DNA from: an uncultured Acetatifactor sp.
GTDB lineage: Bacteria; Bacillota; Clostridia; Lachnospirales; Lachnospiraceae
DNA: 9,050 nt
Reading direction: 5' to 3'
NCBI GenBank assembly: GCA_910589655.1
Contig: CAJUTJ010000010.1
Location: forward strand, 1-9,050
Of this stretch, positions 1-5,441 are shown piece by piece. The notes under the pieces were generated by a model. That model ran no database searches and was not told where the DNA came from. It was given only the letters and a program-made list of their open reading frames with translations. The first letter of the stretch is position 1, and each line of letters starts with the position of its first letter. Position numbers and translations under genes: made by a program.

Positions 1-521
1 AGGCGCTGTACGGATTCTGCTGTCCGGATTCCGGTTATGGTAATCCCCGCTGTGCATAGCCTCGGCAGAAAATCCTGATACGCATCTATGCGGGGCCGCA
101 AGAGCGGATGGTCCCGGATTGCGAATGATGGGGGCTGCCTTACCCATACATCCTTTTTATATCTGTCCCAGCAGATGAAAGTTTCATCGTTGGACAGTTC
201 GTTAAAGCAGTTGTAGTGTTTCACCTCAAGGCAGAACCACTCAAACTTTGCCCCAACTAATATGAATTTTTTGCGCCATTCCCGCACCTTTTCCTCCATG
301 CACGGAAAAATGGCTTCTTCATCAATGAATTGCACAATGAGCTGCGCCGGATCGATCTCGCCAGTCTGAATCAGATTCATTACCAGCTGCGACATGCAAA
401 GGCTGTCTTTCCCACCGCTGAAAGACATATAAACCGGGAGACCATTTCGGAAAACATTCCGGATCCTGATCTTTGCAGCTTCCACCACATCGATGCTGGC
501 CGGGCATCTTTTTATAGCCAT
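1..521 (-). CDS. PAPS-reductase-family enzyme, DUF3440/IbrA-like (3' end outside window)
   Basis: The first 173 residues of a protein that runs off the left edge. Residues 35-40 read SGGKDS, the PP-loop that binds ATP phosphates in the PAPS reductase/ATP pyrophosphatase superfamily. Near the visible end, GIRTAESVQR (about 163-172) fits the G-x-R-x-x-E-S motif seen in this family. The spacing and the D-E-E-A segment after the Rossmann-like core resemble DUF3440 proteins such as IbrA rather than true assimilatory PAPS reductase. The ATG at 521 overlaps the stop of the ParB-like gene by 10 bases, with GGAG about 8 bases upstream, so the two are probably translationally coupled. Partnership with a ParB-like protein is known for IbrA/IbrB. 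The reaction and substrate are unknown; sulfur transfer or adenylation are possibilities. The C-terminal part is not visible, so I cannot check for metal-binding cysteines or a fused domain. Confidence 0.88.
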   Translation of the reverse strand, partial: MAIKRCPASIDVVEAAKIRIRNVFRNGLPVYMSFSGGKDSLCMSQLVMNLIQTGEIDPAQLIVQFIDEEAIFPCMEEKVREWRKKFILVGAKFEWFCLEVKHYNCFNELSNDETFICWDRYKKDVWVRQPPSFAIRDHPLLRPRIDAYQDFLPRLCTAGITITGIRTAESVQR

Positions 522-1138
522 ATCTTTTCTCCACATTTCGGGCAGACAACAAATTTTCTTATCTCGGTGGGATCTTCATTGTCTTCCGCCGGCTCCTGCT
601 GCACTACTGTGGCCTGGGCCTGTTCTGACTGCTGCTCTCCCTGGCTGGCCTGCATCTGCTGATCCCTTTTCTCCGCCGCTTCCTTAATGCTCCGGATCTC
701 ATCTTCATCAAGGGTTCCATATTCAGAAAGCTTGCTTGTGATATCCTCTGCCTCCGACACCATCTGTTTCAGTATTTCTTCATCAAATCCGGGAATATCC
801 AGATCGCCCTGCAGGTCCTCCAAAAAGCTGTTCAACGTCTCCAGGTTCTCAATCCCCAGGCTGAAAATCTTATTGTCGGCGATCATCAGCTTCTTTTTCT
901 GATTTTCAGTGAGATTATCATACCGGTACACGTCTGCTGTGTCCTTCCCCATCGCAACGAGGGTATCATACAGGCCGTTCCCTGCCAGAATGATATTCTT
1001 TTCATCCACGACAATCGGCCTGATCTGCCCGAACATTTCCACGCTCCGGCGAAATTCTTTGATCTGCTGCTCTGTATGAATCCTGACATTCTTCTCAGGC
1101 TTTACCAGATCAGCCAATTTCATTTTTACCACTTTCAT
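512..1138 (-). CDS. ParB/Srx-fold nuclease-like protein (IbrB-like)
   Basis: 208 residues. The N-terminal half is a ParB N-terminal (ParB/sulfiredoxin-fold) domain: a leading beta strand with DLVKPEKNVR (10-19), then FGQIRPIVVD (36-45), then ILAGNGLYDTLVAMG (50-64), which occupies the place of the usual GHGR-type nucleotide-binding motif, and LMIADNK. The central region is acidic and glutamine-rich and probably disordered. The C-terminus ends with a single CPKCGEKIW knuckle (Cys199, Cys202), which would need a partner for a full zinc site. No HTH DNA-binding domain is seen, so this is not a chromosome-partition ParB. The start is the ATG at 1138, with GGAGG eight bases upstream; an upstream in-frame TTG at 1153 lies inside the stem-loop and is less likely. 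The gene has its own promoter-like leader and overlaps the IbrA-like gene, as in IbrB-IbrA pairs. Its function could be nucleotide hydrolysis or transcription control. Confidence 0.87.
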   Translation of the reverse strand: MKVVKMKLADLVKPEKNVRIHTEQQIKEFRRSVEMFGQIRPIVVDEKNIILAGNGLYDTLVAMGKDTADVYRYDNLTENQKKKLMIADNKIFSLGIENLETLNSFLEDLQGDLDIPGFDEEILKQMVSEAEDITSKLSEYGTLDEDEIRSIKEAAEKRDQQMQASQGEQQSEQAQATVVQQEPAEDNEDPTEIRKFVVCPKCGEKIWL

Positions 1139-1146
1139 ATCTGCAT

Positions 1147-1166
1147 CCTCCAAACTGATTTGGAAG
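1147..1166 (-). promoter_or_regulatory. Hairpin covering the ribosome binding site of the ParB-like gene
   Basis: On the minus strand CTTCCAAA (1166-1159), loop TCAG (1158-1155) and TTTGGAGG (1154-1147) form an eight-base-pair stem with one G-U pair. The right arm contains the GGAGG ribosome binding site that serves the ATG at 1138. The hairpin would hide the site, so translation could depend on unfolding by a protein, a ligand or a coupled ribosome. Seen in sequence; the regulatory role is inferred. Confidence 0.5.
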
Positions 1167-1181
1167 GAGCGTCTGCGACGT

Positions 1182-1210
1182 ATTATTTATATGCCATCTG
1201 CAAATAGCAA
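1182..1210 (-). promoter_or_regulatory. Candidate sigma-70-type promoter for the ParB-like/IbrA-like unit
   Basis: On the minus strand, TTGCTA (1210-1205, four of six matches to TTGACA) and AATAAT (1187-1182, five of six matches to TATAAT) are separated by 17 bases. Transcription would begin near 1175, giving a leader of only about 37 bases that consists mainly of the hairpin over the ribosome binding site. The -35 box overlaps the T-run of the terminator just upstream. The arrangement makes sense because that terminator would otherwise cut off expression of the ParB-like gene. Confidence 0.42.
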
Positions 1211-1253
1211 AAATTGACAGCTATTGCGGACATTTGCCTGCAAGTGCTGTCAA
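1209..1253 (-). terminator. Rho-independent terminator after the PAPS-reductase-family gene
   Basis: The minus strand 1253-1214 is a long imperfect hairpin: outer arms TTGACAGC/GCTGTCAA (eight perfect pairs), a 2x2 internal loop, TTGC/GCAA, a one-base mismatch, a three-pair upper stem and a four-base loop. It is followed by two A-T-paired bases and five T residues (1213-1209). It begins 12 bases after the stop of the upstream gene. The plus strand lacks a T-run directly after the hairpin, which supports termination in the minus direction. Confidence 0.62.
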
Positions 1254-1264
1254 GTGAAAACATT

Positions 1265-2050
1265 TTATTTCAGACTATCCAGAAAGTCTTTTGCGCTCTG
1301 GATATGTTCTGCCGCCTCCGTTACGATAGAGCCGTCTATCTCATAGATCTCTGCCCAGGCATTTTCCACGCTTCCGGTCCACTGCCTTGCCGGCCATGGA
1401 TGCGTGCCGCAGAGATACCCGTTTTTCCAGTCATAGATCGGCGGCATCTCCAGATTGTGATAATGGATATATGCCAGCATCTGTTCATGTGTCCAGTCGG
1501 AGAGCGGGCTGTATCTCGTCACGCCCTGATTGTTGGTATAGATATTGTCTCCCCTTCCCACATAGTTCCCATCTGCCCGCCGGCGTCCCAAAAGCATCAT
1601 ATCCAGCTGGTTCTCTTTGTAATATTTCGCCTGCCCTCTATGCTGAACAATCTGGAACCACATAGACGCATATTTGCTGTCCTGTGGGAAAAGCATCTGC
1701 GGATGGGCGGCCAGCCATTTCATGTCCTGTCCTGTATTGATTATGGACAATTCCGGAGGCTTATGAGCATCCACCCATTCTATAAACGCTTTGTACTCCA
1801 AATTGCAGATAACGAGCACACAGGGGACTATCCCCGCCATACGGCAGATTTCCCCCAGGACCAGGGAATCCTTTCCGCCGCTCCATGCATATGCGGCTTT
1901 CTTGCCCCTGGTTTTCTTTTTGATCTCCTTCACGGTTTTATCCACCAGCTGATCCAGCTCTTTCCGGCTCACTGCCTGCTCGATCTTTGCGAATGCCTCG
2001 ATCCATTCGGAATTTTTGATCCGCTGCTTTCTACCGAGTATTTCACCCAT
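1265..2050 (-). CDS. PAPS-reductase-family ATP pyrophosphatase-like enzyme
   Basis: 261 residues. SGGKDS at 57-62 is the PP-loop of the PAPS reductase superfamily. LLGRRRADG (153-161) matches the second conserved G-x-R element, and YSPLSDWTHEQMLAYI (180-195) is the typical P-L-x-D-W-T segment of this family. The ECGLH-type catalytic cysteine motif of assimilatory PAPS reductases is absent; instead there is CGTHPWPAR (214-222). It is therefore probably not a sulfate-assimilation enzyme but an ATP-dependent activating or thiolating relative, as DndC and many phage proteins are. The ATG at 2050 is preferred over a GTG at 2059 because GGGGTGAGG lies just upstream of it. It overlaps the last codons of the symporter gene by eight bases, so the two are co-translated. 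A terminator follows. Family is clear; substrate is unknown. Confidence 0.9.
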   Translation of the reverse strand: MGEILGRKQRIKNSEWIEAFAKIEQAVSRKELDQLVDKTVKEIKKKTRGKKAAYAWSGGKDSLVLGEICRMAGIVPCVLVICNLEYKAFIEWVDAHKPPELSIINTGQDMKWLAAHPQMLFPQDSKYASMWFQIVQHRGQAKYYKENQLDMMLLGRRRADGNYVGRGDNIYTNNQGVTRYSPLSDWTHEQMLAYIHYHNLEMPPIYDWKNGYLCGTHPWPARQWTGSVENAWAEIYEIDGSIVTEAAEHIQSAKDFLDSLK

Positions 2051-3428
2051 GGTCCTCACCCCGCTTTCTGGTCACGGCCAGGGCCACGGCTCCGGAGAGG
2101 ATAACGGTCAGAAGGCTCCCTGCAGTCTTGCAAATGGCGATCCCCTTTATATTTCCATACCCGAACACCGGCAGGCCGATCAGCATGGCGGAGATAACTC
2201 CTGCCACGATGCCCTGCGGCGCCAGCCTTACGCCTTTAAGGGTAAGAACCGTTGGCAACAATGTGGAGGCTCTAAGCGTTCCGTACATCAGGAAAAGGTG
2301 CGTTACCGTCAGCCCCGGGATATTTGCTACCACAATGCCGGCGGCCAACAGCAAGATCATGGAGAGCTTTGTTTTCCCCATTGTATTTTTCCGAAAAATG
2401 TCTGTTGTGAGGGAAGATACTGCGCACAGGTTACTGTCAATCGTGGACAGCAGGCCGGAAATGATCATAAACAAAAACGGGATCACCGCCCAGGCCGGAA
2501 ATAATGTGCTTATCAACTCAAAATTGACCACCCCGGTATCCACCGCGGCATATCCCATGCCGGTGCCGATAAATCCGAGGATCCCCATCGACAGCGGCAC
2601 AATGCCAAACAGCAGAGCTCCTACCAGAAATGCCCTGCCGATCCTGTCTTTTTTCACGCAGAAAGCCCTCTGCCAAAAGCACTGATCCCCAAACGGCCCG
2701 GATATAAGCCCGATTGTGGTCGGAAGCCCAAATCCGAGGAAAATCTCCAGTCCACTTGCCGAGAACAGGCGTCCGGCATCCCCTGTGGCCCCTCTTAAAC
2801 CCGTAAGCAGCGTTTCCAGCCCTCCGCCATTCTTTACACCAAAAGCCACAAAACCTATGCTGGCGGCCAACATGAAGACCATCTGAATGGCATCTGTCAG
2901 TATCGAGGCCCTTATCCCGGAAAACTGGGAATAGGAAAACGCAATCGCCGCCATAATCACCGTCATGGCGGTAAACGGGATCCCGGTAAGCATACTTAAA
3001 ACCTTGCTGCCTGCCAGCAGCTGCACCCCGGTAGATAATACCGACAATGCGCCGAGCTGGAGCAGGTAAATGTTCTTCACGGAGCCGGACCGGTATTTTT
3101 CATGCATATACCCGGAAAGAGTGATCCCCTCCGGCATTTCCTCCCTTATCCTTTTTGCAAAAGGGATGAACAGTATCAGGCAAAGCACATTCGGTACCAG
3201 GAACCAGAAGAGCCCTGCAAAGCCCTTTGTGTATGCGTTCTCGGTTGACGTGAACAGCGCCGGCGCCCATATCCATGTGGCGGCTATGCTCAGCGCGGAT
3301 ATTCCCCACCCGATATCTCTATTCCCGACACAGAACCTTTCGACATTGCCCTCTTTTTTTGTCATAAGCACCGTTGCCCCAAACATTACCACCGCATAGG
3401 CCAACAGCACGATCAAAGTGTAATTCAT
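2043..3428 (-). CDS. Sodium:solute symporter (SSS family)
   Basis: 461 residues, a slightly short but complete sodium:solute symporter with about 12 or 13 hydrophobic helices. Helix 1 starts at residue 3, and RFCVGNRDIGWGISALSI (31-48) is the usual S-x-G-x-R/K-x-x-G-like stretch before helix 2. GIRASILTDAIQ (171-182) is the family signature in the sodium-site region, and a later helix carries LSTIDSNLCAVSS, the counterpart of the serine-rich segment that completes the sodium site. It sits in the cytoplasmic membrane and would couple sodium entry to uptake of a small solute; known relatives carry proline, pantothenate, sugars, urea or sialic acid. The substrate is not readable. The ATG at 3428 has AAGGAGG five bases upstream. 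It is followed with overlap by an SGGKDS enzyme, and terminators bracket the pair. A full-length symporter is unusual in a phage gene cluster. Confidence 0.9.
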   Translation of the reverse strand: MNYTLIVLLAYAVVMFGATVLMTKKEGNVERFCVGNRDIGWGISALSIAATWIWAPALFTSTENAYTKGFAGLFWFLVPNVLCLILFIPFAKRIREEMPEGITLSGYMHEKYRSGSVKNIYLLQLGALSVLSTGVQLLAGSKVLSMLTGIPFTAMTVIMAAIAFSYSQFSGIRASILTDAIQMVFMLAASIGFVAFGVKNGGGLETLLTGLRGATGDAGRLFSASGLEIFLGFGLPTTIGLISGPFGDQCFWQRAFCVKKDRIGRAFLVGALLFGIVPLSMGILGFIGTGMGYAAVDTGVVNFELISTLFPAWAVIPFLFMIISGLLSTIDSNLCAVSSLTTDIFRKNTMGKTKLSMILLLAAGIVVANIPGLTVTHLFLMYGTLRASTLLPTVLTLKGVRLAPQGIVAGVISAMLIGLPVFGYGNIKGIAICKTAGSLLTVILSGAVALAVTRKRGEDHG

Positions 3429-3510
3429 GGTATTCCTCCTTATTTTCTTTTGGAGGAGCCCTCATGCCATCCTCTCCCTGCTCCATCTCCTTTCCCGGAA
3501 AAATTGCACG

Positions 3511-3542
3511 AAAAAGGAAGCCCGGAATACTACCAGGCTTCC
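3511..3542 (-). terminator. Rho-independent terminator between the late-regulator gene and the symporter
   Basis: The minus strand shows GGAAGCC (3542-3536), a 13-base loop and GGCTTCC (3522-3516), a perfect seven-pair stem, followed at once by TTTTT (3515-3511). It lies about 85 bases after the regulator's stop and about 80 bases before the symporter start. A promoter-like sequence sits upstream of it, so it may act as a leader attenuator rather than only as the end of the upstream operon. Confidence 0.65.
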
Positions 3543-3545
3543 CCG

Positions 3546-3638
3546 ACGTTCGATTTAGAATTTTACGAGTACAATTTTCCCACTTTTATATTGTAATGTC
3601 AATGGAAAGTTTTTTGAGCCGGAGGATTTATCGAACGT
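3546..3638. repeat. Nine-base inverted repeat flanking the promoter-like region
   Basis: On the plus strand ACGTTCGAT (3546-3554) is exactly complementary to ATCGAACGT (3630-3638). The right arm spans the regulator's last codons and stop, and includes the perfect palindrome GAACGTTC. The left arm abuts the terminator stem. The arms enclose the candidate promoter at 3574-3602. This could be a pair of binding sites or a large RNA fold, but nine-base arms also arise by chance. Confidence 0.35.
3574..3602 (-). promoter_or_regulatory. Candidate promoter upstream of the symporter unit
   Basis: On the minus strand a perfect TTGACA (3602-3597) is followed after 17 bases by GAAAAT (3579-3574, four of six matches to TATAAT). 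Transcription would begin near 3567 and meet the terminator hairpin within about 25 bases. The weak -10 box next to a perfect -35 box would fit a promoter that needs an activator, such as the regulator encoded just upstream. This is inference; only the boxes are seen. Confidence 0.42.
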
Positions 3639-4380
3639 TCAATCCGTCCACCCCAAAAATGAGCGCCGTCAGCCTCTCAATCCCTACCCGGAGATCCGAA
3701 TATACACTGTCCTTGGAAATATTCTGCTTTTCCGCAATCTCCTTGGCCGAAAGCGTATCCTCCGCCATATACATATCCCATACCACATTGTACCGGCGCA
3801 GATCAATCTCCCTATTGGTGGACCTGTCGCAGTAAGAATAATACAATCCGAACATAGTTTCGATATGAGATACAATGATAGCCGTCCTGGTGGCGCTGTT
3901 CTTGATGCTCTGGATGATAACCTCGTCATTATAGATGGACATCATGGATTCCAGAATATCCAGCGCCGACTCCTTCATCTGCGTCCGGCCAAAAACGGAA
4001 TTTTCTGCATGCTCCTTCAGCATATGATAATTCCGTAGAAGAAGTTTGGTATTGCGAAGCCGCTTGTCGGCCCGGTGGCTGTACTCCTTCTTCCGTTCCT
4101 GTTCAAATGTCTTGAGCGCCTCCCTTGCCCCAATCGCAGCTGCTTTCTCATATATTTCACGAAGTTCTGTAGCTGAGAGACACACGATCTTCTCTGGTTT
4201 CGCTTCTTCCTCAGCTTTGCGTTTTTGTTCTTGGACCGGCTTTTCCGCATGAGCACGCAGAGCTTCTTCTACTGCTTCGGGTGTAATTCCCATTTCTGCG
4301 GCAATCCTCTCGGTTCTCCAGCCGGCCGATCTGAGTGCCGCCACCTTCCCGGCATCAATATTTTTGTTGTCTGTTTTCAT
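3628..4380 (-). CDS. Phage late transcription regulator (ArpU/RinA/sigma-like), two HTH segments
   Basis: 250 residues. The N-terminus holds a short HTH (about 9-43: DAGKVAALRSAGWRTERIAA and following). A lysine/glutamate-rich linker and a long helical middle come next. A second HTH of sigma region 4 type lies at about 208-236, where KEIAEKQNISKDSVYSDLR is the recognition unit, followed by IERLTALIFGVDGL. That C-terminal pattern is typical of phage late-transcription regulators (ArpU and relatives) usually encoded just before the terminase genes. It would act on DNA or RNA polymerase in the cytoplasm to turn on late genes. The ATG at 4380 has AGGAGG eight bases upstream. The N-terminal HTH is homologous to that of a 74-residue protein encoded two genes upstream, so the two may recognise related sites. 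The subfamily name is uncertain. Confidence 0.78.
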   Translation of the reverse strand: MKTDNKNIDAGKVAALRSAGWRTERIAAEMGITPEAVEEALRAHAEKPVQEQKRKAEEEAKPEKIVCLSATELREIYEKAAAIGAREALKTFEQERKKEYSHRADKRLRNTKLLLRNYHMLKEHAENSVFGRTQMKESALDILESMMSIYNDEVIIQSIKNSATRTAIIVSHIETMFGLYYSYCDRSTNREIDLRRYNVVWDMYMAEDTLSAKEIAEKQNISKDSVYSDLRVGIERLTALIFGVDGLNVR

Positions 4381-4415
4381 GCAATCGCCCTCCTGATCCT
4401 ATTTCAATTTCTATC

Positions 4416-4432
4416 AGATTATGTTATAATCT
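4416..4432. promoter_or_regulatory. 17-bp palindromic operator candidate before the late regulator gene
   Basis: AGATTAT-GTT-ATAATCT is a perfect seven-base inverted repeat with a three-base centre, 36 bases upstream of the regulator's ATG. It is the size expected for an HTH dimer. It overlaps a plus-strand extended -10 element (TGTTATAAT, 4422-4430). No good -35 box is seen in either direction. The site could be an autoregulatory operator for the regulator or for the small HTH protein. AT-rich palindromes of this length can occur by chance. Confidence 0.4.
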
Positions 4433-4443
4433 AACTGTCTGTT

Positions 4444-4472
4444 GGAGGGTTGCGAAAGCACTCTCCTTTTTT
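4444..4472 (+). terminator. Plus-strand hairpin with T-run
   Basis: On the plus strand GGAGGGTTGC (4444-4453) pairs with GCACTCTCC (4458-4466) across a GAAA tetraloop, giving nine pairs (one G-T) with one bulged T, followed by six T residues (4467-4472). This is the shape of a rho-independent terminator. No plus-strand gene lies before it; only the extended -10 element at 4422-4430 could feed it. The T-run overlaps the stop codon of the DUF6011 gene on the other strand. Confidence 0.5.
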
Positions 4473-4683
4473 ACTGCCCCAAAAGTGTCTGCAGATAATC
4501 TTCCATGGATATCTGTCCCGGGAGATTGTGATCGGCTTCTTCCACTGCCGGTACCGGCATATCGGCATCCCTGCGGCTTGTATGCGGGGCAATGCCAAAT
4601 TTCCTTTTATAGCAGACCGGCCCATATCCCAGCTCCCGGCTCTTTGGGTTCTTTAATTTTCTGCCGCAGATTGAACACTTCAT
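4471..4683 (-). CDS. DUF6011 zinc-binding small phage protein
   Basis: 70 residues. The N-terminus reads CSICGRKLKNPKSRELGYG followed by PVCYKRK, which is the pattern of the DUF6011 family: CxxCGRxLxxPxSxxxGxGPxC. Three cysteines (3, 6 and 24) probably bind zinc with a fourth ligand. The second half is acidic and ends with an amphipathic ISMEDYLQTLLG segment. Its ATG overlaps the upstream stop as ATGA. The role is unknown; members occur widely in phages and their hosts as small nucleic-acid-region proteins. It is the last gene of the packed right-hand operon before the spacer. Confidence 0.8.
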   Translation of the reverse strand: MKCSICGRKLKNPKSRELGYGPVCYKRKFGIAPHTSRRDADMPVPAVEEADHNLPGQISMEDYLQTLLGQ

Positions 4684-4904
4684 AGCCCTCCCTCCGCCAG
4701 CCGCCGCCTTATGTACTGCTGTATGACTTTTGAAACCGCCGCCGGCTCCATGCGCATTTCAGCCGCGATATCTTCATCAGTCCACCTTGTCCTTTTCAGA
4801 GCCATTATTTTTCCAATGTCGATACGCTTTAGAGCCTTTTCCTCCGGTTTTTCCTTGACTTTCTTCGGTTTTTGGGATTTTGATACGCTTTTTGTCTTAG
4901 CCAT
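4680..4904 (-). CDS. Small HTH protein related to the late regulator's N-terminus
   Basis: 74 residues. A lysine-rich leader (about 1-27) precedes a short HTH: IDIGKIMALKRTRWTDEDIA and following, with AAEMRMEPAAVSKVIQQYI as the recognition part. The pattern I-D-x-G-K-x-x-A-L-x4-W-x4-IAAEM-x3-P-x-AV is shared with residues 8-38 of the 250-residue regulator. It lacks that protein's middle and C-terminal parts, so it may bind the same DNA without activating. The ATG at 4904 is chosen because AAAGGGGTGG lies just upstream and it overlaps the previous stop by eight bases; an in-frame start further upstream at 5036 would overlap the zinc-ribbon gene and gives an arginine/cysteine-rich extension without family features. 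Confidence 0.72.
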   Translation of the reverse strand: MAKTKSVSKSQKPKKVKEKPEEKALKRIDIGKIMALKRTRWTDEDIAAEMRMEPAAVSKVIQQYIRRRLAEGGL

Positions 4905-5124
4905 TTGCTTCCACCCCTTTCCGCAGGGCGCATTCCGTACATAAGGCAGTGGCTCCCTGCTGAAGCACCACTGAAAGCAGCGGCGTCTTCCAGCATTCGC
5001 ATCCGCACGCCGGGCATTGTGTAAGTTCCCATCCATCCCGGCCGACCGGAATATTCTTTCTCATGGGCATCATGGCATATCCGCCTTTTTCCTTTGGGCC
5101 TCTCGGCCATATCTTTACTTCCAC
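4897..5124 (-). CDS. Small zinc-ribbon phage protein
   Basis: 75 residues starting at a GTG (5124), two bases after the previous stop, with AAAGGAGG seven bases upstream, which decides the start. Two cysteine pairs, CPACGCEC (with a further Cys pair) and CTEC, 20-odd residues apart, form a C4 zinc ribbon. The hydrophobic LLSVVLQQG segment lies between them. The N-terminus is basic. Such proteins in phage early regions usually bind nucleic acid or act as protein adaptors, but this one is not recognised. A longer overlapping frame on the same strand was judged a shadow. Confidence 0.66.
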   Translation of the reverse strand: MEVKIWPRGPKEKGGYAMMPMRKNIPVGRDGWELTQCPACGCECWKTPLLSVVLQQGATALCTECALRKGVEANG

Positions 5125-5126
5125 GC

Positions 5127-5441
5127 TTATCCCTCCTTTCCCACGTTTTGTAATTTATGATCAATAATCGGAATCAGCATCCTTGCCGACACCCTCATGT
5201 GGATCCTGGTAGGCGCCTCCACAATCTTGTAAAGCATATCCGTATATACCTGCTCTGCAGATAATCCCTTGGCATATTCCTCCGCCTGCTCCCTGGTTTC
5301 ATCCACAATCGGGATAGTGCTGCACTTCTCAGCAATCTCATGGATCAGCTGCCTTGCCTCGTTGGAGAAAACAACCTTATTTTCTGCTTTGACAATATCC
5401 ATATCAAGCAAATCTGCTATCATATCATCAAGTTTTTTCAT
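5127..5441 (-). CDS. Hypothetical phage protein, helical, 104 residues
   Basis: A mostly helical, mildly acidic protein. The N-terminal half (MKKLDDMIADLLDMDIV) is amphipathic, a middle segment has SNEARQLIHEIAEKCSTI, and the C-terminal part HMRVSARMLIPIIDHKLQN is more basic. No signal peptide, cysteine pairs or known catalytic motif is seen. The ATG at 5441 is used, with GGAGG/AGGAG about 9 to 14 bases upstream and a 14-base overlap with the previous gene; an in-frame start at 5468 lacks such a site. I do not recognise the family. The position between other small unknown genes suggests a phage accessory role. Confidence 0.62.
   Translation of the reverse strand: MKKLDDMIADLLDMDIVKAENKVVFSNEARQLIHEIAEKCSTIPIVDETREQAEEYAKGLSAEQVYTDMLYKIVEAPTRIHMRVSARMLIPIIDHKLQNVGKEG

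Noticed and set aside
322..552. Minus-strand open frame of 76 codons near the left end
   Set aside because: It is a shifted-frame shadow of the IbrA-like gene, which carries SGGKDS in the other frame.
512..1138. ParB-like gene as a plasmid or chromosome partition gene
   Set aside because: There is no HTH domain, no ParA gene beside it, and the partner gene is a PP-loop enzyme.
1214..2104. Long plus-strand open frame of about 296 codons opposite the PAPS-reductase-family gene
   Set aside because: It is antisense to a gene with clear family motifs, has no good ribosome binding site, and its protein is rich in Cys, His and Pro without any recognisable domain.
2016..2685. Two overlapping plus-strand open frames opposite the symporter
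   Set aside because: They lie inside a well-supported membrane protein gene on the other strand, lack ribosome binding sites and show no domain features.
3429..3485. In-frame upstream starts that would extend the symporter by 7 to 19 residues
   Set aside because: The extension is hydrophilic and unlike symporter N-termini, and AAGGAGG sits at the right distance from the ATG at 3428. The ATG at 3464 has a weaker but possible site.
3511..3542. Possible riboswitch before the symporter
   Set aside because: The leader from the candidate promoter is too short to hold a known aptamer and I see only one simple hairpin.
4829..5164. Minus-strand open frame of 111 codons overlapping the zinc-ribbon and small HTH genes
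   Set aside because: The two genes it overlaps have better ribosome binding sites and recognisable features; this frame yields a basic sequence with no motif.
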